Source: Acinetobacter silvestris
GTDB taxonomy: Bacteria > Pseudomonadota > Gammaproteobacteria > Pseudomonadales > Moraxellaceae
Length of the DNA stretch: 64,000 bases
Direction: 5' to 3'
Assembly: GCF_002135235.1 (NCBI RefSeq)
Contig: NZ_NEGB01000004.1
Coordinates: forward strand, 62,001 to 126,000
The position numbers and the translations under genes were made by a program. Positions 29,079 to 41,118 of the stretch are shown in pieces. The notes beneath the pieces are model-generated. The model saw only the letters and a program-made list of their open reading frames with translations. It was not told the origin of the DNA and searched no databases. Positions within the stretch are counted from its first letter, which is position 1; each line of letters opens with the position of its first letter.

Positions 29079-29490
29079 CTTTTATCCAAATTCCCTTTTA
29101 TTTAAGTTATACAGCGCGAATAGAAGGGAATTTCAAGCCTTGATTTTACAGCCGAAAACTGAGAATCATGCCGCCTACTCTATAGTACTGATCATCATTT
29201 ATGTATGGAAAAAATTTACACTGACTAACCATCATTGTGCCGTATTCACTATTTATTGCTATACAATAGATACACATGCTGAAATTCAGAATTTAGCTAT
29301 TTCTAAAACAAATCAAAAATAGCCTAGCCATTCAATCTACTCAACAGTTTTATCTAAATAATCATATTCAGAACGTCATTTTTAAAATAAGAAGTACATA
29401 CTTCGATCAAGTTATTTTTATTTAAAAAGTTGCATCGCAAGACATTAAATCATTTGTTTTTTTAATAGTATCCATTGAAATTTGACCCTG
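29079..29490. other. Intergenic region with a 10-base inverted repeat
   Basis: About 410 bases between the pirin gene and dsdC. The only structure is a perfect inverted repeat AAATTCCCTT (29088-29097) / AAGGGAATTT (29124-29133) with a 26-base loop, just after the pirin stop. It is too loose for a typical terminator. The rest is AT-rich and lacks a credible gene. Confidence 0.5.
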
Positions 29491-30417
29491 CTAAGCCTGC
29501 TCTTCATTCACAGCCTCTTTCAACCACTCAATAAAAGCTTCATTTTTTGGCCACTTAAGATCTTTTTGTGAAGCAACATAATAATGCTGGTCACAGCGCA
29601 AATACATCTCTTGAAATGGCATCACCAACGCTCCAGTTTCTATATCCTTTTGCACTAATCTTTTTCTGCCCATGGTAATACCTAAATTATTTTTGGCCGC
29701 AATCAATGCCAGATCAGAGCGATCAAAGCTAATCCCTAAAGAAGTATCGATATTGGCATTAAAATAGGTTGCCCAACTGCTCCATTCATCGGTTCCAGTA
29801 CCATTACTCCATGCTTGGCAATCATGCAGCAAGGTACAATGTTGTAAGTTTTCAATACTCCCCCTTAAATTAAACTTTGCCGCATATTCAGGGCTACATA
29901 CGGGAATAATATGTTCATCCATCAGATATTGATAGTTCAATTGAAATGAAGGCTGATTATCAAAATAGAGGGCTAAATCTATCCCAGTGCGTTGAAAATT
30001 AATATTTTCATTACCCGTCAAAATAGATAACTGAATGAATGGATAGCGTTGAATAAAATCGGAAAGTTTCGGAACCAACCAACATTGCGCAATAGAAGGT
30101 CTCGCATAAATGGTGAGAGATCCTGCCAATGCCTGATTTTGTATCGCTTTAATTTCAGTATTTAAATGATCCAATGAGGATTGTAAAGCCCAAAAAACAC
30201 GCCTCCCCTCATTGGTTAATTCCACCTTACGGTGTAATCGTAAAAATAATTTTATATCTAGTTCTTTTTCTAATAAATTAATTTGGTGACTCACAGCACT
30301 CGGGGTCAAAAATAGTTCTTCTGCAGCTAATGCAAAGGATTCATGTCTTGCAGCGACTTCAAAGGTATAAAGTTTTGACAATTGAAAACCCGTCAGGGTT
30401 TTATGTGGATTGTTCAT
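29491..30417 (-). CDS. dsdC: LysR-type regulator DsdC (D-serine responsive)
   Basis: A 308-residue LysR-family regulator. The N-terminal winged HTH (LYTFEVAARHESFALAAEEL, TPSAVSHQINLLEKEL) and the effector domain (RPSIAQCWLVPKLSDF, CTLLHDCQAWSNGTGTDEW) match E. coli DsdC closely from memory. It lies divergently before dsdX-dsdA, the operon DsdC activates in the presence of D-serine. The shared 210-base intergenic region should hold its operator. Confidence 0.95.
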   Translation of the reverse strand: MNNPHKTLTGFQLSKLYTFEVAARHESFALAAEELFLTPSAVSHQINLLEKELDIKLFLRLHRKVELTNEGRRVFWALQSSLDHLNTEIKAIQNQALAGSLTIYARPSIAQCWLVPKLSDFIQRYPFIQLSILTGNENINFQRTGIDLALYFDNQPSFQLNYQYLMDEHIIPVCSPEYAAKFNLRGSIENLQHCTLLHDCQAWSNGTGTDEWSSWATYFNANIDTSLGISFDRSDLALIAAKNNLGITMGRKRLVQKDIETGALVMPFQEMYLRCDQHYYVASQKDLKWPKNEAFIEWLKEAVNEEQA

Positions 30418-30641
30418 TCATCTATCCTCAGTCCATAGGTCATGTTATTCATCAGAAATAAAACCCATTCATGGTACCCAATACAACATTGGAACTTAAA
30501 ATCTATTTAAAGATCAATGCTTATTTCACTACATTTTTCAGATGAATTATTTTAACTCAAACACAAAATTTCATCATTTGACGTTGCGCTTTTATTCCAC
30601 TCAAATAGATTAATCGGAATTTTGTCATGGAGACGTTAGGT

Positions 30642-31979
30642 ATGGAAGCCAATTTCTGGGATGTCGGTATCTTACTGACCAGTATCTGTTTAATCATTTT
30701 CACTATTTTAAAATTCAAACTGCATCCTTTTTTGGCTTTACTTCTTGCCAGTTTCTTTGTGGGTGTTGCTATGCAAATGCAACCACTCGAAATGATCAAT
30801 GCGATTGAGAATGGTATTGGAAGCACCTTAGGTTTTCTTGCAACGGTCATTGCATTAGGAACCATTCTTGGCAAAATGATGGAAGTCTCTGGGGCTGCCG
30901 AACGTATTGCGCTCTCCCTGCAACGTTGTAAGTGGCTATCCACAGATATCATCATGGTGCTGATTGGCTTACTGTGCGGTATTACTTTATTTGTTGAAGT
31001 GGGTGTGGTTTTATTAATTCCTTTGGCCTTTTCCATCGCCAAGCATACCAAAACTTCTTTATTCAAGTTAGCAATTCCTCTTTGTACGGCATTAATGGCA
31101 GTACATTGTGTGGTTCCACCTCATCCAGCAGCACTGTATGTCACCAACAAACTCGGGGCTGATGTCGGTACCGTCATTGTTTTTGGTCTTATGGTTGGCT
31201 TGACAGCTGCTCTTGTTGGCGGCCCACTATTTTTAAAATTACTGGGAAATCGCTTACCTTTTAAAGCTGTTCCTCAAGAATTTTCAAATTTAACCCTCAG
31301 AGAAGAACACACACTTCCTTCATTAAAAGTCACATTATTCACGGTGTTTTTACCGATTGGGCTAATGCTTATTAAAACCATTGCCGAATTGCATTCAAAA
31401 GCACAAACGCCGCTATACCAATTCTTAGACTTTATTGGCAACCCAATTACAGCCATGTTTATTGCGGTATTTGTAGCTTACTATCTGTTAGGTTTACGTC
31501 GCAAAATGCACATGGTAACCTTATTAAAAGATACAGAAAGTTCATTTTCTTCTATTGCGAATATCTTATTAATTATTGGTGCTGGCGGTGCATTCAATAG
31601 CATTTTAAAAGCCAGTGGCTTAGCCGATTCAATGGCCGTTCTACTCTCACACTTACATATGCATCCCATCTTACTTGCATGGTTAGTTGCCTTGCTTCTA
31701 CATGCAGCAGTTGGCTCAGCGACTGTAGCAATGATGGGAGCGACTGCAATTGTGGCACCAATGCTGCACCTATATCCTGATATTAGCCCTGAAATTATGG
31801 CTATTGCGATTGGTTCAGGCGCGATTGGCTGCACCATTGTTACAGATTCTTTATTCTGGTTGGTTAAACAATATTGTGGCGCGACCTTAGGTGAAACTTT
31901 TAAATATTACACTTCTGCAACCTTTATTGCCTCGCTGATTGCGCTGGGCTGTACCTTCCTGCTTTCTAATTTTATTTAA
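30642..31979 (+). CDS. dsdX: D-serine transporter DsdX (GntP family)
   Basis: Inner-membrane proton symporter of the gluconate permease family, 445 residues from ATG 30642, the same length as E. coli DsdX. Highly conserved blocks include KFKLHPFLALLLASFFVG, MMEVSGAAERI, ALMAVHCVVPPHPAALYV and GCTIVTDSLFWLVKQYCGAT. An ATG at 30627 would add five residues; GGAG at 30629 favours the inner start. It is six bases upstream of dsdA and forms an operon with it. Confidence 0.96.
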   Translation: MEANFWDVGILLTSICLIIFTILKFKLHPFLALLLASFFVGVAMQMQPLEMINAIENGIGSTLGFLATVIALGTILGKMMEVSGAAERIALSLQRCKWLSTDIIMVLIGLLCGITLFVEVGVVLLIPLAFSIAKHTKTSLFKLAIPLCTALMAVHCVVPPHPAALYVTNKLGADVGTVIVFGLMVGLTAALVGGPLFLKLLGNRLPFKAVPQEFSNLTLREEHTLPSLKVTLFTVFLPIGLMLIKTIAELHSKAQTPLYQFLDFIGNPITAMFIAVFVAYYLLGLRRKMHMVTLLKDTESSFSSIANILLIIGAGGAFNSILKASGLADSMAVLLSHLHMHPILLAWLVALLLHAAVGSATVAMMGATAIVAPMLHLYPDISPEIMAIAIGSGAIGCTIVTDSLFWLVKQYCGATLGETFKYYTSATFIASLIALGCTFLLSNFI

Positions 31980-31985
31980 GCTTTT

Positions 31986-33329
31986 ATGAGTACTCTTATG
32001 AATTCTGATCAACTTAAGCAACTTGTACTGCAACATCCTATTGTTAAGGATCTAATCGAACTAAAAGAAACTGTTTGGTTTAATCCTAACTTCACGGCGC
32101 TTGCAGAAGGTTTACCCTATGTCGGGCTCGACCAATCAGATATTGATGATGCCCGTGATCGCTTAGCACGCTTTGCCCCGTATTTGGTCAAAGCCTTTCC
32201 AGAAACAGCAGCGACTGGCGGTATTATCGAATCTGAACTTGCTGCTATTCCCAATATGCAACAGCAACTCGAACAACATTTTGGTCAAACCATTAATGGT
32301 AAACTTTGGCTTAAAAAAGATAGTCACCTACCAATCTCTGGCTCAATTAAAGCTCGTGGCGGTATTTATGAAGTGCTCTGTCATGCTGAAAAACTTGCGC
32401 TACAAGCAGGTTTACTCACCATTGAAGATGATTATTCAAAACTAAATACCCCTGAATTTAAGCAATTTTTTAGTCAATACAGCATTGCTGTAGGTTCTAC
32501 AGGTAATTTAGGACTTTCAATTGGCATCATGAGTGCGCAATTAGGCTTCGATGTCACAGTACACATGTCAGCAGATGCTCGCCAATGGAAAAAAGATAAA
32601 CTACGCTCTCATGGTGTAACAGTCGTTGAATATGCGGAAGATTATGGTGTCGCTGTAGAACAAGGACGCAAAGCCGCGCTAAAAAATCCAAACTGTTTTT
32701 TCATTGATGATGAAAATTCACGTACTTTATTCTTAGGTTATTCTGTCGCAGGACAACGCCTAAAAACTCAATTAGAGCAACAAGACATTGTTGTAGATCA
32801 AGTACACCCTTTATTTGTTTATTTACCTTGTGGCGTTGGTGGTGGCCCAGGTGGCGTTGCATTTGGTTTAAAAATGGCATTTGGTGATCATGTACATTGC
32901 ATTTTTGCAGAACCAACACATTCACCATGTATGTTACTGGGTGTTGCGACAGGTTTACATGATGAAATTTCAGTACAAGAGATTGGTATAGACAACATCA
33001 CAGCGGCAGATGGTCTAGCTGTTGGTCGTGCATCAGGATTTGTTGGTCGTGCTATGCAAAGACTACTCGACGGTTTTTATACCTTAGATGATCAAACCAT
33101 GTATTTATTACTCGGCATGTTGAATCAGTCTGAACACCTCAAATTAGAACCGTCTGCTTTGGCAGGAATGCTCGGACCAGTCGTGATCAATCAACATCCA
33201 GATTATGCTGCACTGCACCATTTTACTGAGCAACAATTACAAAATGCCAATCATATTGTTTGGGGAACTGGCGGTGGTATGGTTCCTGCTGAAGAAATGG
33301 ATAAGTACTTAGCCAAATCTAAAGCTTAA
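31986..33329 (+). CDS. dsdA: D-serine ammonia-lyase (dehydratase)
   Basis: PLP enzyme converting D-serine to pyruvate and ammonia, 447 residues. The Schiff-base Lys122 lies in [13 protein letters not shown], the phosphate-binding glycine loop is [15 protein letters not shown], and [17 protein letters not shown] contacts the cofactor. It detoxifies D-serine and allows growth on it. It is translationally close to dsdX. ATG 31986 gives [13 protein letters not shown] 31998 is an alternative. Confidence 0.97.
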   Translation: MSTLMNSDQLKQLVLQHPIVKDLIELKETVWFNPNFTALAEGLPYVGLDQSDIDDARDRLARFAPYLVKAFPETAATGGIIESELAAIPNMQQQLEQHFGQTINGKLWLKKDSHLPISGSIKARGGIYEVLCHAEKLALQAGLLTIEDDYSKLNTPEFKQFFSQYSIAVGSTGNLGLSIGIMSAQLGFDVTVHMSADARQWKKDKLRSHGVTVVEYAEDYGVAVEQGRKAALKNPNCFFIDDENSRTLFLGYSVAGQRLKTQLEQQDIVVDQVHPLFVYLPCGVGGGPGGVAFGLKMAFGDHVHCIFAEPTHSPCMLLGVATGLHDEISVQEIGIDNITAADGLAVGRASGFVGRAMQRLLDGFYTLDDQTMYLLLGMLNQSEHLKLEPSALAGMLGPVVINQHPDYAALHHFTEQQLQNANHIVWGTGGGMVPAEEMDKYLAKSKA

Positions 33330-33350
33330 TATTTAAAAATACAGCACTTG

Positions 33351-33381
33351 TAAAAAAAGGAGATAATATCTCCTTTTTTTA
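33351..33381. terminator. Bidirectional terminator between dsdA and aspD
   Basis: Stem AAAAAAAGGAGAT/ATCTCCTTTTTTT with loop AAT, between convergent genes. Confidence 0.88.
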
Positions 33382-33460
33382 CATTATGTATCTGCAACAT
33401 AAAATAAGCTGAATTTGAGTAGGCATCCTATTTAATTTCACCTATCTTATTGATTCGAGA

Positions 33461-35116
<1,656 letters not shown>

Positions 35117-35137
35117 CTAATGTATTCAATAATTTTG

Positions 35138-36820
35138 TTAGACCAGCCCGACAATCAGTGGTCCCAGTAATGTTAAAAAGACATTTGCTAAAGCATAAGT
35201 AATTGCAAAGGGAACGGTTGGAATTGAGTTTCCAGCTTTATCCAGTACACCACCAAAAGCAGGGTTTGCACTGCGCGAACCAGATAGCGCACCAGCCATA
35301 ACAGCAACATTGTTATAACGTAGTACATATCGAGCAAAAAGCATCGAAAGTAAAAGAGGTACTAAAGTCACTACAACACCGATAAGAAAGAGTGACAGTC
35401 CACTATCTCTAATGGTATGAATTGCCTGTAAACCAGACTGTAATCCAACAGCAGCGACAAAACCTGCAAGTCCTAAATCTTTGAGAAGCTGTGATGCAGC
35501 AAGAGGCATATTGCCGTGTAATTGATTACGACTACGGAGCCATCCAAATAACAAACCTGAAAGTAAAGCACCACCACCTGCACCCAATGTTAGAGGAACA
35601 CCGCCGATACGAATTACAAATAAGCCAATAATTAGACCAACAACCAGACCAGCACCATGAAAAACCCAATCTGTTTTTAAGCTTTCAGGAAGTGCCGTAC
35701 CCGCTTGTTTTATTAAGCGATTAAGATCATTTTGATTACCATAGACAGTAACAATATCACCTTGGCGTAAAACAGTTTCATCAATTAATGGCAATGCTTC
35801 ACCCTTACGCTTAATTCTTAAAACATAAATGCCATGCTTTAAAGATGTAGGTGTATTGGCTTTAATATCACCAAGTGTACGATTAAGATATTCAGAGTTA
35901 TTGAGGATCACATCAGTTGTGTCCATCACCACTTCCATACCAGACGACGATTGCAGTTCAGTTCCGATATGATTCGATATTGCAACAACCCCAGCACGTC
36001 GCCCTACAACCAAAACAATATCATCGGTCAACAAGACGGTTTCAGGGCTTATATCTATAAATTTATCTTTACGTTTCAAGCGTTCAATTGTTACGCTACT
36101 ACCTTTCTGCTCAATATCGGCAACACTCTTACCATTTGCCTGTTCAACTTTATAGATACGACCAACAAGTTCAGGCACTGCTAATTCTTGGCCTGGCGTC
36201 AGTTCAAAAGCACCTTTTAAACGCTCAGACTGAGCTTTGAGTGCATCATCACGAATTTCGCGCCCCATAAAACGGGGAAGAATATTGACACAAACAATAA
36301 TTGCACCAAGCGATCCAAAAATATAAGTAACTGCATAACCAATAGCGACATTGGCTTGCATTTTTTGGATTTCAACTAAAGGTAAATCAAGACGAGATAA
36401 TGCATCACCTGCTGTACCAATAATCGCTGATTGCGTCATACCTCCAGCAGCGAGACCTGCTGCAAGTCCTTTGTCTAAATGGAAAATTTTTGCCATGACC
36501 AATACTGTAATTAGGCCACACACTGCCATAAAAATAGCCAATAAAATCTCTTTTATGGATTCAGGCCCAAGAGATTTAAAAAATTGAGGACCACTTTCAA
36601 AACCAACTGCATAAATAAACAGTGCGAAAAGTATTGCTTTAACACCGTTATCGACTGGAACACCAATCAAGCTTAATATGACTGCAACAAGTAGAGATCC
36701 AGCCACACCACCAAACTGGAATTTACCAAATTGGAATTTACCTATCCAAAAGCCTATAGCAAGAGATAAAAATAGAAGTATCTCAGGACTATGTTTTAGT
36801 TCACTTTGCAACCATTCCAT
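35138..36820 (-). CDS. aspT: Aspartate:alanine antiporter AspT
   Basis: Inner-membrane exchanger of the AAE family, 560 residues. Two membrane halves of about five helices each flank a central cytoplasmic region at about 200-375 with two RCK_C/TrkA_C domains (AVPELVGRIYKVEQ, then VTIERL and TVLLTDDIVLVVG; later RQGDIVTVYG). Conserved GGMTQSAIIGTAGDAL and GALSGSRSANPAFGG loops are present. Exchange of aspartate in for alanine out, coupled to AspD decarboxylation, generates proton motive force. It is first in the aspT-aspD operon. Confidence 0.94.
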   Translation of the reverse strand: MEWLQSELKHSPEILLFLSLAIGFWIGKFQFGKFQFGGVAGSLLVAVILSLIGVPVDNGVKAILFALFIYAVGFESGPQFFKSLGPESIKEILLAIFMAVCGLITVLVMAKIFHLDKGLAAGLAAGGMTQSAIIGTAGDALSRLDLPLVEIQKMQANVAIGYAVTYIFGSLGAIIVCVNILPRFMGREIRDDALKAQSERLKGAFELTPGQELAVPELVGRIYKVEQANGKSVADIEQKGSSVTIERLKRKDKFIDISPETVLLTDDIVLVVGRRAGVVAISNHIGTELQSSSGMEVVMDTTDVILNNSEYLNRTLGDIKANTPTSLKHGIYVLRIKRKGEALPLIDETVLRQGDIVTVYGNQNDLNRLIKQAGTALPESLKTDWVFHGAGLVVGLIIGLFVIRIGGVPLTLGAGGGALLSGLLFGWLRSRNQLHGNMPLAASQLLKDLGLAGFVAAVGLQSGLQAIHTIRDSGLSLFLIGVVVTLVPLLLSMLFARYVLRYNNVAVMAGALSGSRSANPAFGGVLDKAGNSIPTVPFAITYALANVFLTLLGPLIVGLV

Positions 36821-37189
36821 TATTTTTAATCCTCGTACTGATTTTTGTCATATATTGGAATTACATTTGCAGTATTTAATTGATATTAAAATATTTTAAC
36901 TATTAATAAGTTATTCAATATTATTCATCAATAACCAGCCAATTATCTAATTTTAATTAGCCGATGGAAGGCTAAAGTACTCTCTTTTATATAATTTAGA
37001 TTATTTGATAAATATATCCCGTATATTCTTCATTTAAATATTACCTTTTGTATTCTTATTATTAAAAAAAATATTTAAATGTAATTATTAACATTACAAA
37101 CTAATATATTGTTATAAAAAAACATCAAATCAAACATAAGTTATACAAATAATCAGTATGAAATTATAAAAAATTCTAACCTATCTCCT
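36821..37189. other. AT-rich intergenic region upstream of aspT and the IS remnant
   Basis: About 370 very AT-rich bases. It must hold the aspT promoter near 36821-36900 and the left boundary of the IS-derived sequence, but terminal inverted repeats of the IS could not be found by eye. Confidence 0.45.
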
Positions 37190-37883
37190 ATATTAGACAA
37201 CTTGCATAACTCACAAGAAGATCAATTGCTGCTCTGTTTGAGCTATTGGCGTGAGTACCGCACTTTATTCCCTGTTGGAATGACTTATGGTGTTTCAAAA
37301 GCAACGGCTTCAATAATCATTAGCTATGTGAAAGACTATTTAATTCGCTCTAAGAAATTTAATTTACCGAAGAAACCACCTGCTGGTGGAGGTTTGGATT
37401 GAGATATTGTCATCGTAGATGCAACATAAATAGCCGCACAACATACTGAAAAAAAAGAAAAAATCTATAGTGGCAAGCAAAAGGCACATACGTTTAAAGT
37501 ACAAGCGATCATTCATTATAAAACACGGAAAATTCTCAGTTTATGTATGTGCAAAAATGCAGTACACGACTTTGAATTATTAAAAAGAAACCAGCATTTA
37601 ATTCCAAAAGCATCGTTTGTATTAGCGGATAAAAGTTATCAAAGGATCTACGCGATTTATGAAAAAAGTTTAATCCCAATAAAAGCAAAATGAGGATGGA
37701 AATTAGATCCTGTCTTAAAACAACATAACCGAAAAATTAATAAAAGAAGAATAGGGATTGAGCATGTATTTGGTGTACTCAAGACCTTTAAAATACTTTC
37801 AGTAGCGTTATCGAAACAGAGGGAAAAGGCTCGGCTTAAGATACAATTTAATTGCTGAAATTTACAACTTAGAAGTGGATTAA
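37190..37883 (+). pseudogene. Degenerate IS5-family transposase, left edge of the nitrate island
   Basis: Reading through stops gives a DDE transposase: HTH part (LHNSQEDQLLLCLSYWREYR, GVSKATASIIISYVKDYLI), first Asp (DIVIVDAT), IYSGKQKAHTFKVQ, second Asp (FVLADKSYQRIY) and Glu (RIGIEHVFGVLKTFKIL). In-frame stops occur near 37400, 37427 and 37691, each explicable by a point change. A frameshift near 37830 precedes the true end LRYNLIAEIYNLEVD with stop at 37881. The N-terminus looks shortened. It is a dead element of IS5-type. Confidence 0.85.
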
Positions 37884-38130
37884 AAATAAACTATGAAAGA
37901 GACTTATTAAAATATAATACTCCTTGTTATTTTTAATGGGCTTTACTGTACAAAAATTTAAATACTACAACCTTCCTAAAATTTATTAGTATACTTTTAT
38001 TTTTTATAGATAGTTGAAATCCGATACCATCCAATTCAATCACAAAGCTATGAAACTTTAAATAAAGCCTGTGACTATAGGCAAGGATAATAAAAATAAG
38101 GATTTAAGCCTGAATTAATATTGAATAGCT

Positions 38131-38904
38131 TTATCTGGATAAGTTTGATTCGGCTTGTTGCATTAAACGTAAAGCTTTCAGTGTCAATAGCTCAGGATCA
38201 CCCGGGTCTGCACCGACCAAAAAATCTCACTTTTCGGTGTTTTCACTCTTGTAAAGCCTGTTCAATCAACTGATCCGCTACAGCAATATTGTCATTAAAA
38301 CTTGTTCTTTTAGGGGACTTGCATATAAGTCTTCCCAAAAAATACGGCGCTCATCAGGAGTGCTAATTTTTTCTTTAACAACTGAACGCTATTTTCCAGA
38401 AAAATCAGCAAGCTTTCCCATACTTTAAGGAATAGTTGCTTCAAGTTGGGTACGAATTTGGCGGGATAAAACAGGAGATGTACAATTGGTTGCAATCGAA
38501 ATAACCAAAGGTAAACGATCAACAATTGCTGGTACCATGAAGCGACAATGCGGTGGATCATCAACACTATTCACCAAAACATTTTCAGCCTCACAGACTT
38601 CAAAGATCTGTTGATTGGTGAGTTTACTGTCTGTTGCTGCAATGACCAAGCGATATTGACGTAGATCTAAAGATTTAGAATTGTGTAGATTTAATTGCTG
38701 TTCAAATGTGGCTTGAACATATTGCCCTTGGCTTTGCACGACAATCTCTAATAGATTCGCATCAACTTCAGGTGCAATCACACTAATCACTGCACCTGCT
38801 TTAGCTAAGAGCACAGCTTTACGATAGGCAATGTGTCCACCACCGACAACTAGACAAGGTTGCTGTTGCAACTTTAAAGAGATTGGGAAAATATCCATAT
38901 TCAA
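38131..38904 (-). pseudogene. cysG: Broken siroheme synthase gene cysG
   Basis: The first 159 residues (intact frame 38425-38904) are the NAD-binding precorrin-2 dehydrogenase domain: MDIFPISLKLQQQPCLVVGG, LVNSVDDPPHCRFMVPAIVD. Homology continues after a TAA as MGKLADFSGK, then a TAG, then STPDERRIFWEDLYASPLKE. A frame change gives NDNIAVADQLIEQALQE, and the start of the methyltransferase domain ([20 protein letters not shown]) ends at QQAES. About 200 residues of the uroporphyrinogen-III methyltransferase are gone. Siroheme is the NirB cofactor, so another copy must exist for nitrite reduction. An IS remnant lies 250 bases away. Confidence 0.92.
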
Positions 38905-38915
38905 AGACCCCTTGT

Positions 38916-39575
38916 TTATGATGAAAATTGATAGGTTGCAGGCATTAATTTTCCTTGTTCTAACATCAATATTTCAGCGTGTAAAAATACTAACTCATCT
39001 ACATGGTGCGTCACATAAATCATCGGCAAATCAATTTCCTCTTTTAATCTTTTTAAGAACGGTAAAATTTGCTGTTTTAATTGATGATCAAGCCCTGTCA
39101 AGGGTTCATCCAACAGCAATAAATGGGGTGAAGACAATAAAGCACGACCAATAGACACGCGCTGTGCTTCTCCACCAGAAAGCTGATGCGCTTTACGATG
39201 AATTAAAGGCTTTAATTCGAGTAAATCAACAATCTCATTAAAATGAAATTTACGATCTGCGTGATTAACCTGTTTTTCTGCATACATTAAATTTTGTTGT
39301 ACATTCATGTGCGGGAACAATAGTGCATTTTGAAAAATCAGCGCAATTTTCCGTTGATACATCGGCACATGAATGTTTTTTTGCTGGTCAAATAAAACCT
39401 GTTGATTAAACTGAATTAAACCTTGTGTTGGATGTAATAAACCGACAAGATTTTTTAAAAATGTACTCTTGCCACTACCAGATGCACCGACAATCCCCAA
39501 TAATTGATCTTGCATTTCAAGCTGTATATTTAACTTAAAATCTGCCCTCTGATATTGAAAATCACAACATAGCAT
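38916..39575 (-). CDS. modC: Molybdate ABC transporter ATP-binding protein
   Basis: ABC ATPase of 219 residues: Walker A GASGSGKST near 30-38, Q-loop FQNALLFPH, signature LSGGEAQRVSIGRAL, Walker B LLLLDEPLTGLD and the switch His in THHVDE. It is the last intact gene of modABC, 4 bases after modB. Typical ModC has about 350 residues with a C-terminal MOP molybdate-sensing domain, which is absent here, so this form should lack that feedback site. Confidence 0.92.
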   Translation of the reverse strand: MLCCDFQYQRADFKLNIQLEMQDQLLGIVGASGSGKSTFLKNLVGLLHPTQGLIQFNQQVLFDQQKNIHVPMYQRKIALIFQNALLFPHMNVQQNLMYAEKQVNHADRKFHFNEIVDLLELKPLIHRKAHQLSGGEAQRVSIGRALLSSPHLLLLDEPLTGLDHQLKQQILPFLKRLKEEIDLPMIYVTHHVDELVFLHAEILMLEQGKLMPATYQFSS

Positions 39576-39579
39576 GAGG

Positions 39580-40263
39580 TTATCCTGTTAATTTCCGTTG
39601 ATATTTCTGTAAGATAAAGTAATTGGCAATCAGTGCAGAAAAAGCAAGAATTAAAGAAAGAGTGACCAGACGCATCGCCATCTGTTCACCATCGGGTTGT
39701 TGTAAAAAGGAATAGATGGCGATGGGAATGGTACGAGTTTCATCAGGAATATTTCCGACAAACGTCATGGTTGCACCAAACTCGCCCAGACTACGGCTAA
39801 AACATAAAATACTGCCAATCAAAATCCCTGGCAGTGCCAAAGGCAAATTAATACTGAAAAATACTTTCATCGGACTAGCTCCCAAAGAACCTGCAATGTG
39901 TTCAAGCTGTTGATTCATCATTTGAAAAGACAGTCGAATTGGTTGCACTATTAACGGAAAAGCCACAATCATGGAGGCCAATACTGCACCTTTCCAATTA
40001 AATGCCAATTCAATACCCATTTGATGTAAATATTGTCCAATCCAGCCTTTATTGCCAAATAATATCAACAATAAATAACCCAAAACCACAGGTGGTAATA
40101 CCATGGGTAATTGTAAAAAGGCTTCGAAAATAAATTTCAGTCGGAATTGATAACGAGCCAAATACCACGCCAATGCAATCGCAAAGGGAATGCAAAACAG
40201 TGTTGCAAAGCAGGCAACTTTTGCCGAAAGGTAGAGTGCACTTAGTTCTTCAGGGCTTAGCAT
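39580..40263 (-). CDS. modB: Molybdate ABC transporter permease
   Basis: Inner-membrane permease of 227 residues with about five to six helices and the EAA loop (IAGSLGASPMKVFFSINLPL, ALPG). The PMVLPPVVLGYLLLILFG segment is typical of ModB. It lies between modA (46-base gap) and modC (4-base gap). Confidence 0.95.
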   Translation of the reverse strand: MLSPEELSALYLSAKVACFATLFCIPFAIALAWYLARYQFRLKFIFEAFLQLPMVLPPVVLGYLLLILFGNKGWIGQYLHQMGIELAFNWKGAVLASMIVAFPLIVQPIRLSFQMMNQQLEHIAGSLGASPMKVFFSINLPLALPGILIGSILCFSRSLGEFGATMTFVGNIPDETRTIPIAIYSFLQQPDGEQMAMRLVTLSLILAFSALIANYFILQKYQRKLTG

Positions 40264-40309
40264 CCAACATCCCTCTCACTCTTTGCCTATTTTATTAATT
40301 TTTTAGTCA

Positions 40310-41068
40310 TTATTGGTTAATGCTAAAACCATATTTTTGAAAGATAATTTTAGCTTGTGGACTGCTTTTTACAAATTTTTCAAACTGTACGGCATCCCCA
40401 TTCTTTTCACCCTGTTTGGTTAAAGCCAAAGGATAAAGAATCGGATGATGTGAGTTTTCAGGGAATGTCCCAATCACTTTTACCTTTTTGCTGATGAGTG
40501 CATCGGTTTTATAAACAATACCAACATCACATTCACCACGTTCTACAAATGCTAAAGCAGAACGAACATCATCTGTACCGACAATTCTCCCTTTCAAACT
40601 GTCGAGCCAATTGAGTTTGATTAAACTTTGTTTGGCATATTTACCCGCAGGAACAGATTCCATTTGACCTGTACACACATGTCCTTTAAAGGATTGTGCA
40701 AAATTAAAATTGGGTTGTGCTTTAAATGCAATATTTAATTTTTTTGGGCTAATCAGAACCAATTGATTTGACAATAAAGCTTTGCTTTTATTTTCAGTAA
40801 TCATTTGTTTTTTAATTAAATAATTCATCCAATCGACATCCGCAGAAAAGAAAAGATCACTCTTTGCCCCCGCTTCAATCTGTTTAGCCAATGCGGATGA
40901 TGCACCGAAAACAGGTACAATATCGGTCTGAGGATGTTGCTTTTCATAAATTATAGCAATATCTGAAATCGCATTGGTTAAACTCGCAGCAGCATATACC
41001 TTGACGGTTTCAGCTTGGGCTAAATTGCATAGACTGAATAATGCTACTCCAATCATTAAATTTTTCAT
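40310..41068 (-). CDS. modA: Molybdate-binding periplasmic protein
   Basis: Exported binding protein of 252 residues. Signal peptide MKNLMIGVALFSLCNLAQA; ligand-binding motifs VYAAASLTNAISDI, FGASSALAKQIEAGAKSDLFFSAD and VRSALAFVERGECDVGIVYKTDA. The start is placed at 41068 with GGAG upstream; an upstream in-frame extension overlapping moeA lacks a signal peptide and is rejected. It delivers molybdate for the nasA cofactor. Confidence 0.95.
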   Translation of the reverse strand: MKNLMIGVALFSLCNLAQAETVKVYAAASLTNAISDIAIIYEKQHPQTDIVPVFGASSALAKQIEAGAKSDLFFSADVDWMNYLIKKQMITENKSKALLSNQLVLISPKKLNIAFKAQPNFNFAQSFKGHVCTGQMESVPAGKYAKQSLIKLNWLDSLKGRIVGTDDVRSALAFVERGECDVGIVYKTDALISKKVKVIGTFPENSHHPILYPLALTKQGEKNGDAVQFEKFVKSSPQAKIIFQKYGFSINQ

Positions 41069-41118
41069 GCTTTCTCCAATTACAAATTCTTGATATTTAG
41101 CGCAATAAATGACTTTAT

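Noticed and set aside
29140..29322. 60-codon plus-strand frame after the pirin gene
   Set aside because: It starts with TTG, has no ribosome site and has a composition unlike proteins; most likely chance.
38310..38567. Minus-strand frame of 85 codons overlapping cysG
   Set aside because: It is the out-of-frame reading of the broken cysG; the homologous residues lie in the other frames.
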